Origin: Vibrio rarus | GTDB lineage: Bacteria > Pseudomonadota > Gammaproteobacteria > Enterobacterales > Vibrionaceae | Assembly: GCF_024347075.1 (NCBI RefSeq) | Contig: NZ_AP024900.1 | Span: 124,001-188,000, forward strand | DNA: 64,000 nucleotides | Direction: 5' to 3' | In this document: positions 1 through 9,637 of the stretch, piece by piece | Layout: each line of letters starts with the position of its first letter | Numbering within the stretch: the first letter of the stretch is position 1 | Position numbers and translations under genes: made by a program | The notes under the pieces: model-generated | Told to the model about the DNA's origin: nothing | Databases searched by the model: none | Seen by the model: only the letters and a program-made list of their open reading frames with translations

Positions 1-556
1 GTAATTCTAAACCTAGATGAAGTGCGTCGGGATTAGGCATAGGGCGAGAGAGCACGACACTTTTAAGGTGTTTGACATCTTGCCTAGCCGAAGGGCTACC
101 CATAGCCTGTAGTGCCATAAATCGCTCGATAGTCCCTTGAAAGTCGTCGGCAAGTTGCTGAGTAAAATCGCTGAGCACTTTAGGGGCAATGCCACGCCAC
201 GTACGTCCTTCTGCAGAGAAGCGTGGTGAACTGGCAACAGTAATGAGTGACGAGACACGCTCAGGGTTATGCAAAGCAACGTGAGTAGCAATAAGGCCAC
301 CTAACGACCATCCAAGCCATATGGCTTTTTGCGGTGCGCCATCTAAAACCTGGCTGGCAATATCAGAAAGTGAATGGCTTGCCACTTGATGGCTGTATCC
401 ATAACCCGGCAGATCCACCACATGCACACAATAAAACTGGCTCAGTTCCTCAACCACTTGTTGCCAAACCGCGCCATTCATTCCCCAGCCATGGATAAGA
501 ATGAGATTGTCACCTTGACCGTAAACATCCCAATGCAGTTGTGTCCGTAAACTCAT
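1..556 (-). CDS. bioH: Pimeloyl-ACP methyl ester carboxylesterase BioH (partial, 3' end outside window)
   Basis: Reading leftward from an ATG at 554-556 gives an alpha/beta hydrolase that runs off the left edge, so about 185 N-terminal residues are present. It has the oxyanion-hole HGWG motif near residue 22 and the nucleophile elbow GWSLGG with Ser84, equivalent to Ser82 of E. coli BioH. BioH hydrolyses the methyl ester of pimeloyl-ACP and so ends the disguised fatty-acid phase of biotin synthesis in the cytoplasm. It is divergent from the comF-like gene, an arrangement also found in enteric bacteria and vibrios. The C-terminal Asp and His of the catalytic triad lie outside the window. Confidence 0.93.
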   Translation of the reverse strand, partial: MSLRTQLHWDVYGQGDNLILIHGWGMNGAVWQQVVEELSQFYCVHVVDLPGYGYSHQVASHSLSDIASQVLDGAPQKAIWLGWSLGGLIATHVALHNPERVSSLITVASSPRFSAEGRTWRGIAPKVLSDFTQQLADDFQGTIERFMALQAMGSPSARQDVKHLKSVVLSRPMPNPDALHLGLEL

Positions 557-719
557 CGATAACACCTATATTTCATACCCTTTTACAACCTTTGGTTCAT
601 GTATATGAACTAAAAATAAACAGAGTATTTATTGAAGATGGGGAAAGGTTATTGGAAATCTGCGATTAACTCAATGTTTAGTACGCGCCACCAATAAACT
701 GTCACAACTGGCATTTCGA

Positions 720-1424
720 TTGTTTGGTTCAAATTGCTATGAATGTGCAAAACCTTTACAAGGTTTGCAAAACAGTAAGTGGTGCCCTGAGTGTCGGGAG
801 ATACTTAAACCACAACCACGTTGCGCTGTGTGTGGTATTGCAACTCCTGTCGTGACTCAACGCTGTGGAGCATGCGTGTCCGAACCGCCATGTTGGGATC
901 AGCTGTTTTGCGTGGGGGAATACCAAGTGCCGTTGTCTCGATATATTCAAGGGCTTAAATATCGGCGACAGGTGTGGCATGCCCCCGAACTGGCTACTTT
1001 ACTGGCGGGTGAAATTACCACTCCAGCCCCCATCTTGTTGTCCATCCCTTTGCACTGGCGAAGGCAATTATGGCGTGGTTTTAATCAAAGTGATTACCTA
1101 GCCCGCAACCTGTTACAAGTATGGGATAACGCACATGGTGGTGGGAGGGCTATTCGCTATTTAGCTAAAGCAGTTAAGCGCACTAAAGTGACGCGTAATC
1201 AAATGGGGTTAAATCGCCGTCAGCGTCTTCTCAATTTAAAACAAGCATTTGAATTAACAGAAAAGCACTTACCTAGTCTACAAAATCAACCACATGTGGC
1301 CATTATCGATGACGTGGTGACCACTGGAAGTACGGTCAGTGAAATATGTAAATTACTTCGTAAACAAGGAGTACAACGAATTGATATTTATTGCATTTGT
1401 CGAGCTTCTAAGCCAGTTAAGTAA
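720..1424 (+). CDS. ComF/GntX-family phosphoribosyltransferase-like protein
   Basis: The 234-residue product has four N-terminal Cys pairs (C6/C9, C22/C25, C35/C38, C49/C52) that look like zinc-binding ribbons. A C-terminal PRTase-like domain carries the PRPP-binding motif IIDDVVTTGST. This is the ComF/GntX architecture. ComF supports DNA uptake in naturally competent bacteria including vibrios, and GntX has been linked to gluconate use in E. coli; the biochemical reaction is not established. The start is uncertain: TTG at 720 is used here, and the reading frame stays open upstream to about 675 with only CTG or GTA codons. An ATG at 674 is in another frame and closes after seven codons. Confidence 0.85.
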   Translation: MFGSNCYECAKPLQGLQNSKWCPECREILKPQPRCAVCGIATPVVTQRCGACVSEPPCWDQLFCVGEYQVPLSRYIQGLKYRRQVWHAPELATLLAGEITTPAPILLSIPLHWRRQLWRGFNQSDYLARNLLQVWDNAHGGGRAIRYLAKAVKRTKVTRNQMGLNRRQRLLNLKQAFELTEKHLPSLQNQPHVAIIDDVVTTGSTVSEICKLLRKQGVQRIDIYCICRASKPVK

Positions 1425-1579
1425 ATAGGCATCGTTGAGCTCTATATGCGATTGACCGTCTATATTTGTGAGATTGAACTCAGTGATTGGTGAAGTTTGA
1501 TTGTGATTACCTGTTTGAAAAAAAAATCTAACAAGGTAGAATACCGTTAATAACCTACAGAATTACTCAGGTATTTTTC

Positions 1580-2170
1580 ATGTCTACTAAAATTACTATT
1601 ACAGAATCTGCTCAGTCGCATTTTGCTAACTTGTTGGCGCAACAAGCAGAGGGAACTAACATTCGAGTATTCGTGGTTAATCCAGGAACTCAAAGTGCAG
1701 AGTGTGGTGTATCTTACTGCCCACCGGAAGCGGTTGAAGCAACCGATACTGAGTTGCCGTTTGCGGCTTTCTCTGCTTATGTTGATGAATTGAGCTTGCC
1801 ATTTTTAGAAGATGCAGAGATCGATTACGTGACGGATAAAATGGGTTCTCAGCTTACGCTAAAAGCGCCAAATGCTAAAATGCGTAAAGTGTCTGATGAT
1901 GCGCCATTATTAGAGCGAGTTGAGTATGTTATTCAAACTCAAGTTAACCCACAGTTAGCAAGCCATGGTGGTCACCTAAGCCTAGTTAAAATTACGGATG
2001 ATGGTATTGCATTGGTGCAGTTTGGTGGCGGTTGTAATGGCTGTTCTATGGTTGATGTAACGCTAAAAGATGGTATTGAGAAGCAATTGCTAGAAGAGTT
2101 CTCAGGTGAACTGAGTGCAGTTAAAGATGCCACTGAGCATGAGCAAGGTGAGCACTCTTATTATCAGTAA
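1580..2170 (+). CDS. nfuA: Fe-S biogenesis scaffold NfuA
   Basis: The 196-residue protein has an N-terminal A-type carrier-like domain (about 1-100) and a C-terminal Nfu domain with the cluster-binding CxxC at C152/C155 in the context GGGCNGCS. NfuA carries a 4Fe-4S cluster at a dimer interface and delivers it to apo-proteins, particularly under oxidative stress or iron limitation. The N-terminal domain keeps some Cys residues (C42, C47), but the canonical three-Cys A-type pattern is not obvious, as in other NfuA proteins. The bioH-gntX-nfuA neighbourhood is conserved in gammaproteobacteria. A bidirectional hairpin follows immediately. Confidence 0.96.
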   Translation: MSTKITITESAQSHFANLLAQQAEGTNIRVFVVNPGTQSAECGVSYCPPEAVEATDTELPFAAFSAYVDELSLPFLEDAEIDYVTDKMGSQLTLKAPNAKMRKVSDDAPLLERVEYVIQTQVNPQLASHGGHLSLVKITDDGIALVQFGGGCNGCSMVDVTLKDGIEKQLLEEFSGELSAVKDATEHEQGEHSYYQ

Positions 2171-2190
2171 CAACTAGCCCAGAACAACAA

Positions 2191-2228
2191 AAAAATGCCG
2201 AGATCAATCATTTGCTCTCGGCATTTTT
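2191..2228. terminator. Bidirectional terminator between nfuA and envZ
   Basis: A perfect 13-bp stem pairs 2191-2203 with 2216-2228 (core TGCCGAGA / TCTCGGCA), flanked by an A run on the left and a T run on the right. It can end both nfuA (+) and ompR-envZ (-) transcripts. Confidence 0.85.
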
Positions 2229-2242
2229 ATAACTGTCAGTTT

Positions 2243-3631
2243 TTATTTATTGGTTTTTTTAGGGTAAACATCAAAGGTTAATGTCACCTTTAGCCCGCCT
2301 TCCTTACGGTTGGTCATATCAATAGTTGCGTTATGTTCGGTGATGATGCGCTTCACAATGGACAACCCTAAGCCCGTCCCTTCACTGCCTCTAGAGGTGT
2401 CTCCACGAGTAAAAGGTTCAAATACTTTTTGCATTTGATCATCGTCGATACCAGGACCGTTGTCCTCTATAGATATCCAAACTTTTTGATTGTTATCCGA
2501 CACACCGGTGGTGATACCAATCCAGTTGTTGCCATATCGCTTAGCATTAACCAGTAAGTTGCTTACGGTACGCCTGATTGGAATGTAACTGGCGTAAATA
2601 CCCGGTAGGTTCTCTTTTAGTTGGATATCAAAAGAGTAGTTCAATAAGTCGTTATCAAATTCGGTGCTTGGTGAGCCTTCTGTTTGATAAAGATGAAGCG
2701 CTCTTTCTAACTCTTCGACGACTTCATTGAGATTAAGTTTACCAAAATCATTGTGATCTACGGGTTTTAGGTAGTCGATAAATTGCGCAATAATTTCATT
2801 ACACTCTTCGATATCTTGGTTCATGCCATCGGCTAAATAACTGTCTTGGTCAGACATCATTTCGGTGGCTAAACGGATACGAGTTAAAGGGGTGCGAATA
2901 TCGTGACTGACGCCAGCTAGCATTAAGCGTCGATCAGTTTCAAGCTCTTCAATCCCTCGCGCCATCTTGTTGAAGGATTTGGTTACGGCACGGATTTCAG
3001 TGGTGCCTTTTTCTGGAATGGGGTCAGGGATCACCCCATTACCTACGCTAATTGCAGCAGATTCAAGGTTTTTTAACGGTCTGTTTTGCCAGCGGAGAAA
3101 ACCCCATCCGCCCAATGCAATTAAGATGGTAATGAGCAAACTATTAATAAATAGTGGTTTAAATTCATCTTGAGTGAGCTCTGTTAATGGCACTCTCAAT
3201 AACCAGTTTGGCATGGCATCGAGCTTAATCCATAGCAGATAGCTTGTGCTGTCTCTTGCCAATCTAGCTTCTGCTGGAGAGCCTATTTCTTCACTGATTT
3301 CATCACTCATGAAATCGAGATAAAAGGCATCGTCAAATTCATCTTTGACTGTGCCAGAGAAGGGGTGAACACTCACACCGAGCCTGAGTAATAAGGCTTG
3401 CCGTAAAGGGCTTGTGCGCTCACTTTCTGGAATGCCCAGCTCTGACTCTTGTCTAATGCGTGAATACTCTTCCATTACGAGGTTTATCTCATAAGAGAGA
3501 ATGCGGTTGAACTGCTTCAGGCTTGGTAGTAAAGCATAGTTAAAAACCGCGTAGTACGAGAAAGCTTGGCTAGCAATCAATAGAGCAAGGAAGCCAATGA
3601 TTGTCTGAGTTATCGAACTACGCGATCGCAT
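2243..3631 (-). CDS. envZ: Osmosensor histidine kinase EnvZ
   Basis: The 462-residue sensor kinase has TM helices at about 10-32 and 160-180 around a periplasmic domain, then a HAMP linker, a HisKA domain with phosphoacceptor His243 ([11 protein letters not shown]) and a HATPase domain. The N box is near Asn362 and the G1 box is DNGPGID at about 390-396. EnvZ phosphorylates and dephosphorylates OmpR in response to osmolarity and envelope state. It lies 15 bp downstream of ompR on the same strand, giving the standard ompR-envZ operon, and ends at the shared terminator with nfuA. Confidence 0.96.
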   Translation of the reverse strand: MRSRSSITQTIIGFLALLIASQAFSYYAVFNYALLPSLKQFNRILSYEINLVMEEYSRIRQESELGIPESERTSPLRQALLLRLGVSVHPFSGTVKDEFDDAFYLDFMSDEISEEIGSPAEARLARDSTSYLLWIKLDAMPNWLLRVPLTELTQDEFKPLFINSLLITILIALGGWGFLRWQNRPLKNLESAAISVGNGVIPDPIPEKGTTEIRAVTKSFNKMARGIEELETDRRLMLAGVSHDIRTPLTRIRLATEMMSDQDSYLADGMNQDIEECNEIIAQFIDYLKPVDHNDFGKLNLNEVVEELERALHLYQTEGSPSTEFDNDLLNYSFDIQLKENLPGIYASYIPIRRTVSNLLVNAKRYGNNWIGITTGVSDNNQKVWISIEDNGPGIDDDQMQKVFEPFTRGDTSRGSEGTGLGLSIVKRIITEHNATIDMTNRKEGGLKVTLTFDVYPKKTNK

Positions 3632-3646
3632 GATATTTCCTATTGC

Positions 3647-4366
3647 TTATACTTTTTTACCATCAGGGACGAAGACATAGCCTAGACCCCATACGGTTTG
3701 AATGTAACGAGGACGGCTTGGGTCTTCTTCTAAAATTCGGCGTAGGCGAGAGATCTGTACATCTATAGAACGCTCCATCGCTGAATATTCTCGGCCACGA
3801 GCAAGGTTCATTAGCTTATCTCGTGACATAGGCTCACGGGCATTAGTCACTAAAATTTTAAGAACGGCAAATTCACCAGAAGTGAGCGGAATCAATTCTT
3901 CGCCACGGTACATTTCACGAGTACCTAGGTTTAAGGCAAAGTCACCAAACTCAACGATTGCTTCTTCGGAGCTTGGGGCTCCAGGGGCTTCAACAGATTG
4001 ACGACGCAATACTGCTTTAGCGCGAGCAAGTAACTCTCTTGGGTTAAATGGCTTTGGCAGGTAATCATCCGCACCCACTTCAAGGCCAACTATGCGATCT
4101 ATTTCGTCACCTTTAGCGGTTAACATTAATATAGGTAACATATTGTTGGCGCTTCGCAAACGTCGGCAGATAGAAAGTCCATCTTCTCCCGGCAACATTA
4201 AGTCGAGAATCATAAGGTTGAAGTTTTCTCTAGTAAGCAGTCGATCCATTTGGTCGGCATTGGCTACTGAGCGAACATGGAAACCTTGCTCTGAAAGATA
4301 ACGCTCAAGTAATGAGCGAAGACGAGCGTCGTCATCGACAACGAGAACTTTGAAATTTTCTTGCAT
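3647..4366 (-). CDS. ompR: Response regulator OmpR
   Basis: The 239-residue OmpR/PhoB-type regulator has a receiver domain with acidic pocket D11-D12, phosphoacceptor Asp55 (LMILDLMLPG) and Lys105 (LPKPF). Its C-terminal winged-helix domain (about 135-235) contains the RSIDVQISRLRR recognition region. Phosphorylated OmpR controls porin and other envelope genes. It is the first gene of ompR-envZ. The roughly 200-bp AT-rich gap upstream, towards greB, should hold its promoter, but I could not assign the boxes with confidence. Confidence 0.97.
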   Translation of the reverse strand: MQENFKVLVVDDDARLRSLLERYLSEQGFHVRSVANADQMDRLLTRENFNLMILDLMLPGEDGLSICRRLRSANNMLPILMLTAKGDEIDRIVGLEVGADDYLPKPFNPRELLARAKAVLRRQSVEAPGAPSSEEAIVEFGDFALNLGTREMYRGEELIPLTSGEFAVLKILVTNAREPMSRDKLMNLARGREYSAMERSIDVQISRLRRILEEDPSRPRYIQTVWGLGYVFVPDGKKV

Positions 4367-4573
4367 TTTAAGACCTACTTAATCCAATTTTAAAATTTAA
4401 AGGGTGTCGGCGAGTGCGATTAAGTAGTCCGTCACTTCTGCAAATTCGCTCCTTATCACACCTAATTGAGAATACCCGTAGAAATGTAACAAAACTGAGT
4501 TAATTGTAGTCGGTTAAAGTGTTAAATAATATTAATATCGTTACTAGAAATTCAACTTGAGTGATGTAAGTCA

Positions 4574-5080
4574 CTATTTATTATCATTTTTATGCCAACT
4601 TGGCATTTGGTAACTAATTTCATTGATAAACCATTCTTTTTCGCCTTCAGGGGTTCTCACGCTCACTTCATCATCTGTCTCTTTTTTGAGCAAAGCGCGA
4701 GCCATAGGAGAATCAATAGAAATGTATTGTTTTACTTCCTCGCCATATATTTCATCGGGGCCGACAATACGAAAGCGCTTGATATCACCCTCTTCGTTTT
4801 CTATTTCCACCCATGCGCCAAAGAATACCTTGCCATCTTGTGCGGTAGCATAGTCCACGACTTTTAGATCGGGAAGCCGTTTTCTAAGGTAGCGGATTCT
4901 GCGATCGATTTGTCTTAATAACCGTTTATTGTATTGATAATCTGCGTTTTCAGAGCGGTCACCTAGGCTCGCCGCCCAAGTGACTATTTTAGTGACCTCA
5001 GGGCGACGCTCGTGCCAGAGGTAATCGTGCTCTTGTTGTAATTTATTAAACCCTTCACGGGTGATTAGGTTTGTTTTCAT
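4574..5080 (-). CDS. greB: Transcript cleavage factor GreB
   Basis: The 168-residue protein has the GreA/GreB layout: an N-terminal coiled coil (about 5-75) with the acidic tip LGDRSENADYQ, and a C-terminal FKBP-like globular domain. The basic RLLRQIDRRIRYLRKRL stretch and the late DDEV segment are GreB-like rather than GreA-like. GreB reaches through the secondary channel of RNA polymerase and stimulates cleavage of backtracked RNA. It lies 26 bp downstream of the retropepsin-like gene on the same strand and may be read through from it. The ompR-greB-tex neighbourhood is conserved in gammaproteobacteria. Confidence 0.95.
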   Translation of the reverse strand: MKTNLITREGFNKLQQEHDYLWHERRPEVTKIVTWAASLGDRSENADYQYNKRLLRQIDRRIRYLRKRLPDLKVVDYATAQDGKVFFGAWVEIENEEGDIKRFRIVGPDEIYGEEVKQYISIDSPMARALLKKETDDEVSVRTPEGEKEWFINEISYQMPSWHKNDNK

Positions 5081-5106
5081 TGTTTGCTTAATTGGTAGTA
5101 AAAGGC

Positions 5107-7017
5107 TTATTTACCTAGCAGGTAGGTATCGTCACTACTGACGATAAATCCATTTTTTAGGAAATTTTTTCCTAGGATCATACTATATTCAAAGCGACTT
5201 CTATCTTGAAGATTAACACGCACAGTTTTATTTACGTCACCTAATTTGATGTCCATTAATACCACGGGGCGTTCATTGGGCTTTTCACCCGCTTTGGCCC
5301 GGATACGCATAATGCCGATGACCTCTTTAGTAAAGTGGTGTTGTAGACCATCAGCGTTTTTATAGTCAAAACTGACCATTTCTTTATTGTCTTGTTGGTA
5401 TCGTTTGATATTGAGTGCGTTCATTGAGCTAATATCCGCGCCGGTATCAAGCTTAACTGGAAAAGTGAGGCCTGCTACCTGAGCTTTCTCAATGTAGCCT
5501 GCGCGATAAAGTGGGCGAGGGTCTAAGAGGTCTTCTGTACGAGTATTGACTAAAATACCGTCCTTGCTAAAGGCTCGACCTATAGCAAAGTATGGGGCAT
5601 CCCCTTTATCAATGACGTCTATGGCAAACTCTATGGTCATCTTTTTGTCGCCAATACGAATCTCTTCTTTTAGTACGGGTCGTACCGTTTGGCCTACGCG
5701 AATTTTACGCTCCACTTTTTTAATGACCTTTGTGCCACTGCCATCCTTATTAGGGATATAAAAGCTCGCTTGTTCGCCATTTTTTCCTTTGCTTAACTCA
5801 AAGCCATCTACAAATAGTACAGGGGTGTTGATGGAGAATGAAGGTTTAGCATTGACGGGAGTATTGTCGAAATAGACGATCTCGTGAGAGGCAACCATAA
5901 GAGGAGTTCGCTGGTTTAGTAACGTGGCTAAGGTGCTTTGTTCGACACCAAGTACGTTTTTATCTTGTGTATCAATAACAAAGTACTTGCTGAGCGTGTT
6001 GCGCCCTAAACGCAGTTGCGAGCTGTATTTGGATCGATCTTTAAGATAAGCCAATACCGGTTGTTCAAAGCTACCCGCTTTTACAGGGACAAAAACCAGC
6101 GGACGCTTTTCTCCGCCGACTCGAAGCATTCGTTCTATCGGTAGCGTTAGCTTGGTTTTGTCCCCCTTGGCATTTTCAGTATTGAAGCTAACTAACTGCT
6201 GTTTTTTATCGACATTAATGTTGGTCGCATGCAGTTGACTATACTTATTAACCAAAGAGAAACTGCTTTTTAGTGAGACGCCATCAACCATAAATGTTTC
6301 ACTTCGTCCGACTATGCGAGCATTATTTTGTGATTGCAGATAATCATAACCGGCAAATACCCAAGCGTGTTCCTTTAAGAAGGTTTTACCTATCAAGATA
6401 GGCGCCGAGAAATTACTGCGATCGGTGAGGTTAACATCTGTATTGACCGTAACCCCAGCAATTTGCAGTGGTATATTGATCACTGGGCGATAGATAGGGG
6501 TTTCGCTAGTACGACTGCGAATCACGCTAGTACGTGCTAAAGGACGTTGCTGTTGAATCACCTTACCGGATGTGGGGTGGCGAATATCAAAGGTGACAAA
6601 CCCTTGTATATTACGCTCTGGTGTATCAAAACTCTCTAGCCACCAATTACTTTTTGCGCCACCAAACTCCTCTACAATGGCTTGCATTAGTTGCGTATCT
6701 TGCATCCCTTTGTATTTAGGGTTGTTGCTGTAAACATGAATATTTTCGGCATGCATAGATGTGGTATCGGCACCGGTATCTATCTTACCAATAAATGCTT
6801 GCTTGCTGAGTGCGTCAATATCTTGATAGTACACATTTTCAATGCGACCTAAGATGACTTTATCTTGCCATTTAAGAGCAGGGTTGGCTGTGGTGTAGGT
6901 GTGTTTACTGTCTTTTAGCATGGTGGGATGATCCTCACCGTCAGCCAGTATTGGGCAACTTATTAAAGAGGTTATCAGCAGCGAAAGAGAAGCAATTCTA
7001 TTTTTCATCATTAACAT
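5107..7017 (-). CDS. Secreted protein with four tandem retropepsin-like (RimB/Zn_protease-type) repeats
   Basis: The 636-residue protein has an N-terminal signal sequence. Cys21 sits in a lipobox-like LISC, so it could be a lipoprotein, or signal peptidase I could cut after Ala25. The body reads as four repeats of the family once annotated as ATP-dependent zinc protease (PF05618) and related to retropepsins: about 50-235, 240-360, 375-495 and 505-636. The active-site motif DTGAD occurs in repeat 1 (80-84) and repeat 4 (524-528) only. Repeats 2 and 3 keep the fold signature (GEKRPLVFVPV, LGRNTLSKYF; FVDGFEL, AIGRAFSKDG) but have lost the catalytic Asp. Each repeat ends in a [LI]G[KR]xFL-like block. 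An aspartic endopeptidase or cell-envelope role is inferred. Single-domain relatives are far shorter, about 150-190 residues. Confidence 0.75.
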   Translation of the reverse strand: MLMMKNRIASLSLLITSLISCPILADGEDHPTMLKDSKHTYTTANPALKWQDKVILGRIENVYYQDIDALSKQAFIGKIDTGADTTSMHAENIHVYSNNPKYKGMQDTQLMQAIVEEFGGAKSNWWLESFDTPERNIQGFVTFDIRHPTSGKVIQQQRPLARTSVIRSRTSETPIYRPVINIPLQIAGVTVNTDVNLTDRSNFSAPILIGKTFLKEHAWVFAGYDYLQSQNNARIVGRSETFMVDGVSLKSSFSLVNKYSQLHATNINVDKKQQLVSFNTENAKGDKTKLTLPIERMLRVGGEKRPLVFVPVKAGSFEQPVLAYLKDRSKYSSQLRLGRNTLSKYFVIDTQDKNVLGVEQSTLATLLNQRTPLMVASHEIVYFDNTPVNAKPSFSINTPVLFVDGFELSKGKNGEQASFYIPNKDGSGTKVIKKVERKIRVGQTVRPVLKEEIRIGDKKMTIEFAIDVIDKGDAPYFAIGRAFSKDGILVNTRTEDLLDPRPLYRAGYIEKAQVAGLTFPVKLDTGADISSMNALNIKRYQQDNKEMVSFDYKNADGLQHHFTKEVIGIMRIRAKAGEKPNERPVVLMDIKLGDVNKTVRVNLQDRSRFEYSMILGKNFLKNGFIVSSDDTYLLGK

Positions 7018-7230
7018 CCATGTTTAACGGAGTTCTAGCACTTCGTTATTATTAAGCAACTCATTTAATATTAATCAACAATCAGTAACTTGCTGGTTAA
7101 TATGCGGTTAAATCTTTAATTTACCTAGTTGATCGCTGTTTATTGGCGGGTATTGCCTTTTAGGGCTCTGGTTTTTCTGACATTTGCCCCCATAGTTAGA
7201 TTTAAATCCCCAAAAAATATGTGAATCAAG

Positions 7231-9555
7231 ATGAGTCAGACGATTTTTCAGACTATTGCCTCTGAGCTAAGTGTTTCCACGCAACAGGTAACCGCCACCG
7301 CGAAGCTGATTGATGAGGGAAATACCGTTCCATTTATTGCTCGTTATCGAAAAGAAGTGACAGGGGGGCTCGATGATACCCAATTGCGTACTTTAGATAG
7401 TCGTTTGACCTACCTTCGTGAATTGGCAGAGCGCCGTCAATCCATTTTGAAATCCATTTCTGAGCAAGGAAAACTTACCGCAGAATTAGAGAAAGAGATC
7501 AATCAGGCGGACAATAAAACGCGTCTAGAAGATTTATACCTTCCTTATAAACCAAAGCGTCGCACTAAAGGTCAGATAGCTATTGAAGCGGGCCTAGAGT
7601 CTTTGGCTGATGCTATCTGGAGTACGCCGTCACTGGTACCAGAAGTGGTCGCTGAAGATTATATCAATCCAGAAAAAGGCATTGCCGATAGCAAAGCCGC
7701 TTTAGATGGTGCGCGCGCTATCATTATGGAGAGAATTGCTGAGGATGCGGATCTACTTGAAAAATTAAGGCATTACCTGAACAAGCACGCCCAACTACAG
7801 TCGCGCGTGGTTTCAGGTAAAGAAGGCGAAGGTGAAAAATTCAAAGACTACTTTGAACATAACGAGGCCATTAGTCGTGTACCGTCTCATCGTGCATTGG
7901 CGATGCTTCGTGGGCGCAATGAGGGCTTTTTACAGCTGTCATTAAATGCCGATCCGGCTCAAGAGCCGTCGATTCGTACCTCATATTGTGAAACGATCAT
8001 TGCTGATCACTATCGTATTTCCCTAAGCGACGCTCCAGCGGATGTTTGGCGCAAGCAAGTGATTAGCTTTGCTTGGAAAGTTAAAGTCTCTATGCATCTT
8101 GAAACGGAACTGATGTCGGCGATGAAAGAGCGATCTGAAGTGGATGCTATCGAGGTTTTTGCTACTAACTTAAAAGATTTGCTGATGGCGGCACCGGCCG
8201 GCCCTCGAGCCACACTTGGTTTGGATCCTGGTTTAAGAACCGGTTGTAAAATTGCAGTGGTTGATGGCACAGGTAAAGTTCTAGCCACAGAGGTTATTTA
8301 TCCTCATGCGCCGCAAAAGCAATATGACAAATCTTTGCAAATTATTGATCGTTTGATTAAGCAACATAATGTTGATTTGGTCGCGATTGGTAATGGCACG
8401 GCATCTCGTGAATCAGACAGTTTTATTGGTGAACTGATTAAAAATGGCACCAAAGTACAAAAAGTGGTGGTTAGTGAGGCGGGGGCATCGGTGTATTCGG
8501 CTTCTGAGCTTGCGGCAAAAGAGTTTCCTAATATGGATGTCTCCCTTCGTGGTGCAGTGTCTATTGCCCGTCGTCTGCAAGACCCACTGGCCGAGTTGGT
8601 GAAAATTGAGCCTAAATCTATAGGGGTAGGTCAATATCAGCACGATGTCGGTCAGTCCTCTTTGGCAAAACGTTTGGATGCTGTGGTTGAAGACTGTGTG
8701 AATGCGGTGGGGGTTGATGTAAATACGGCGTCTGCAGCCTTATTGAATCGTGTGGCCGGTTTATCTGCAACCTTGGCGCAAAATATTGTGGCACATCGTG
8801 ATGATAACGGTCGCTTTGAAAGCCGAGCTAGCCTCAAAAAGGTGGCTAGAATGGGGCCAAAAGCGTTTGAACAAAGTGCGGGATTCTTACGTATTATGAA
8901 TGGTCGTAATCCTTTAGATGCCTCATCGGTTCACCCTGAAGCCTATCCTGTGGTAAAAAATATCGCTGAAAAAACCAGTAAGCCTATTTCTAACCTTATT
9001 GGCGATAGTGAATTTTTAGGTAAGTTAAATGCCATTGACTTTACTAATGAGCAGTTTGGCTTGCCAACGGTCACCGATATTATTAAAGAGCTTGATAAAC
9101 CAGGGCGCGATCCGCGACCTGAGTTTAAAACGGCAACCTTTGCGGAAGGCATTGATAAAGTGTCCGATCTTGAAATTGGTATGATACTAGAGGGTGTCGT
9201 ATCTAATGTGGCAAATTTTGGCGCTTTTGTTGATATTGGTGTGCATCAAGATGGCTTAGTGCATATATCAGCATTAACGGATAAGTATGTCTCTGATCCT
9301 CGCGAAGTAGTGAAAGCTGGGGACATAGTTAAAGTTAAGGTGATGGAAGTGGACATTCAGCGTAAGCGTATTGGATTATCGATGCGTTTAAATGATCAGC
9401 CAGGACAAGATAACCGTACTAGTCGTTCATCGACCCCTCGTGATGCAAAGCGCCCTATGAAAAACGATCGTCGCGATAATCGCAGTTCTACAGAGAGTGG
9501 CTTGGGCGGTGCAATGGCGGCCGCTTTTGCCAATGCCGGTAAAAAGCGTCGTTAA
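7231..9555 (+). CDS. tex: Transcription accessory protein Tex (S1 RNA-binding)
   Basis: The 774-residue product matches Tex over its whole length: an N-terminal helical region, a YqgF/RNase H-like domain starting at [18 protein letters not shown], helix-hairpin-helix motifs (the [11 protein letters not shown] region), and an S1 domain at about 650-720 ([19 protein letters not shown]). A basic low-complexity tail rich in R, S and D follows. Tex binds nucleic acid and is linked to transcription and stress fitness, with its exact role still debated. The gene diverges from the retropepsin-like gene across a 213-bp gap and ends at a strong bidirectional terminator facing recG. Confidence 0.95.
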   Translation: MSQTIFQTIASELSVSTQQVTATAKLIDEGNTVPFIARYRKEVTGGLDDTQLRTLDSRLTYLRELAERRQSILKSISEQGKLTAELEKEINQADNKTRLEDLYLPYKPKRRTKGQIAIEAGLESLADAIWSTPSLVPEVVAEDYINPEKGIADSKAALDGARAIIMERIAEDADLLEKLRHYLNKHAQLQSRVVSGKEGEGEKFKDYFEHNEAISRVPSHRALAMLRGRNEGFLQLSLNADPAQEPSIRTSYCETIIADHYRISLSDAPADVWRKQVISFAWKVKVSMHLETELMSAMKERSEVDAIEVFATNLKDLLMAAPAGPRATLGLDPGLRTGCKIAVVDGTGKVLATEVIYPHAPQKQYDKSLQIIDRLIKQHNVDLVAIGNGTASRESDSFIGELIKNGTKVQKVVVSEAGASVYSASELAAKEFPNMDVSLRGAVSIARRLQDPLAELVKIEPKSIGVGQYQHDVGQSSLAKRLDAVVEDCVNAVGVDVNTASAALLNRVAGLSATLAQNIVAHRDDNGRFESRASLKKVARMGPKAFEQSAGFLRIMNGRNPLDASSVHPEAYPVVKNIAEKTSKPISNLIGDSEFLGKLNAIDFTNEQFGLPTVTDIIKELDKPGRDPRPEFKTATFAEGIDKVSDLEIGMILEGVVSNVANFGAFVDIGVHQDGLVHISALTDKYVSDPREVVKAGDIVKVKVMEVDIQRKRIGLSMRLNDQPGQDNRTSRSSTPRDAKRPMKNDRRDNRSSTESGLGGAMAAAFANAGKKRR

Positions 9556-9585
9556 CGGTGTTTTTTTAGCAAGAGGTCTATTTGT

Positions 9586-9618
9586 ATAATTAAGCCCCAA
9601 ACTTTGGGGCTTAATTAT
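9586..9618. terminator. Bidirectional terminator between tex and recG
   Basis: A long stem of the form ATAATTAAGCCCC / GGGGCTTAATTAT with a very small loop separates the convergent tex and recG genes. AT tracts on both sides suit termination in either direction. Confidence 0.85.
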
Positions 9619-9637
9619 ATGTTTTAAACGTAGGATC

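Noticed and set aside
674..697. ATG at 674 as start for the comF-like gene
   Set aside because: It is in a different frame and meets TAA after seven codons.
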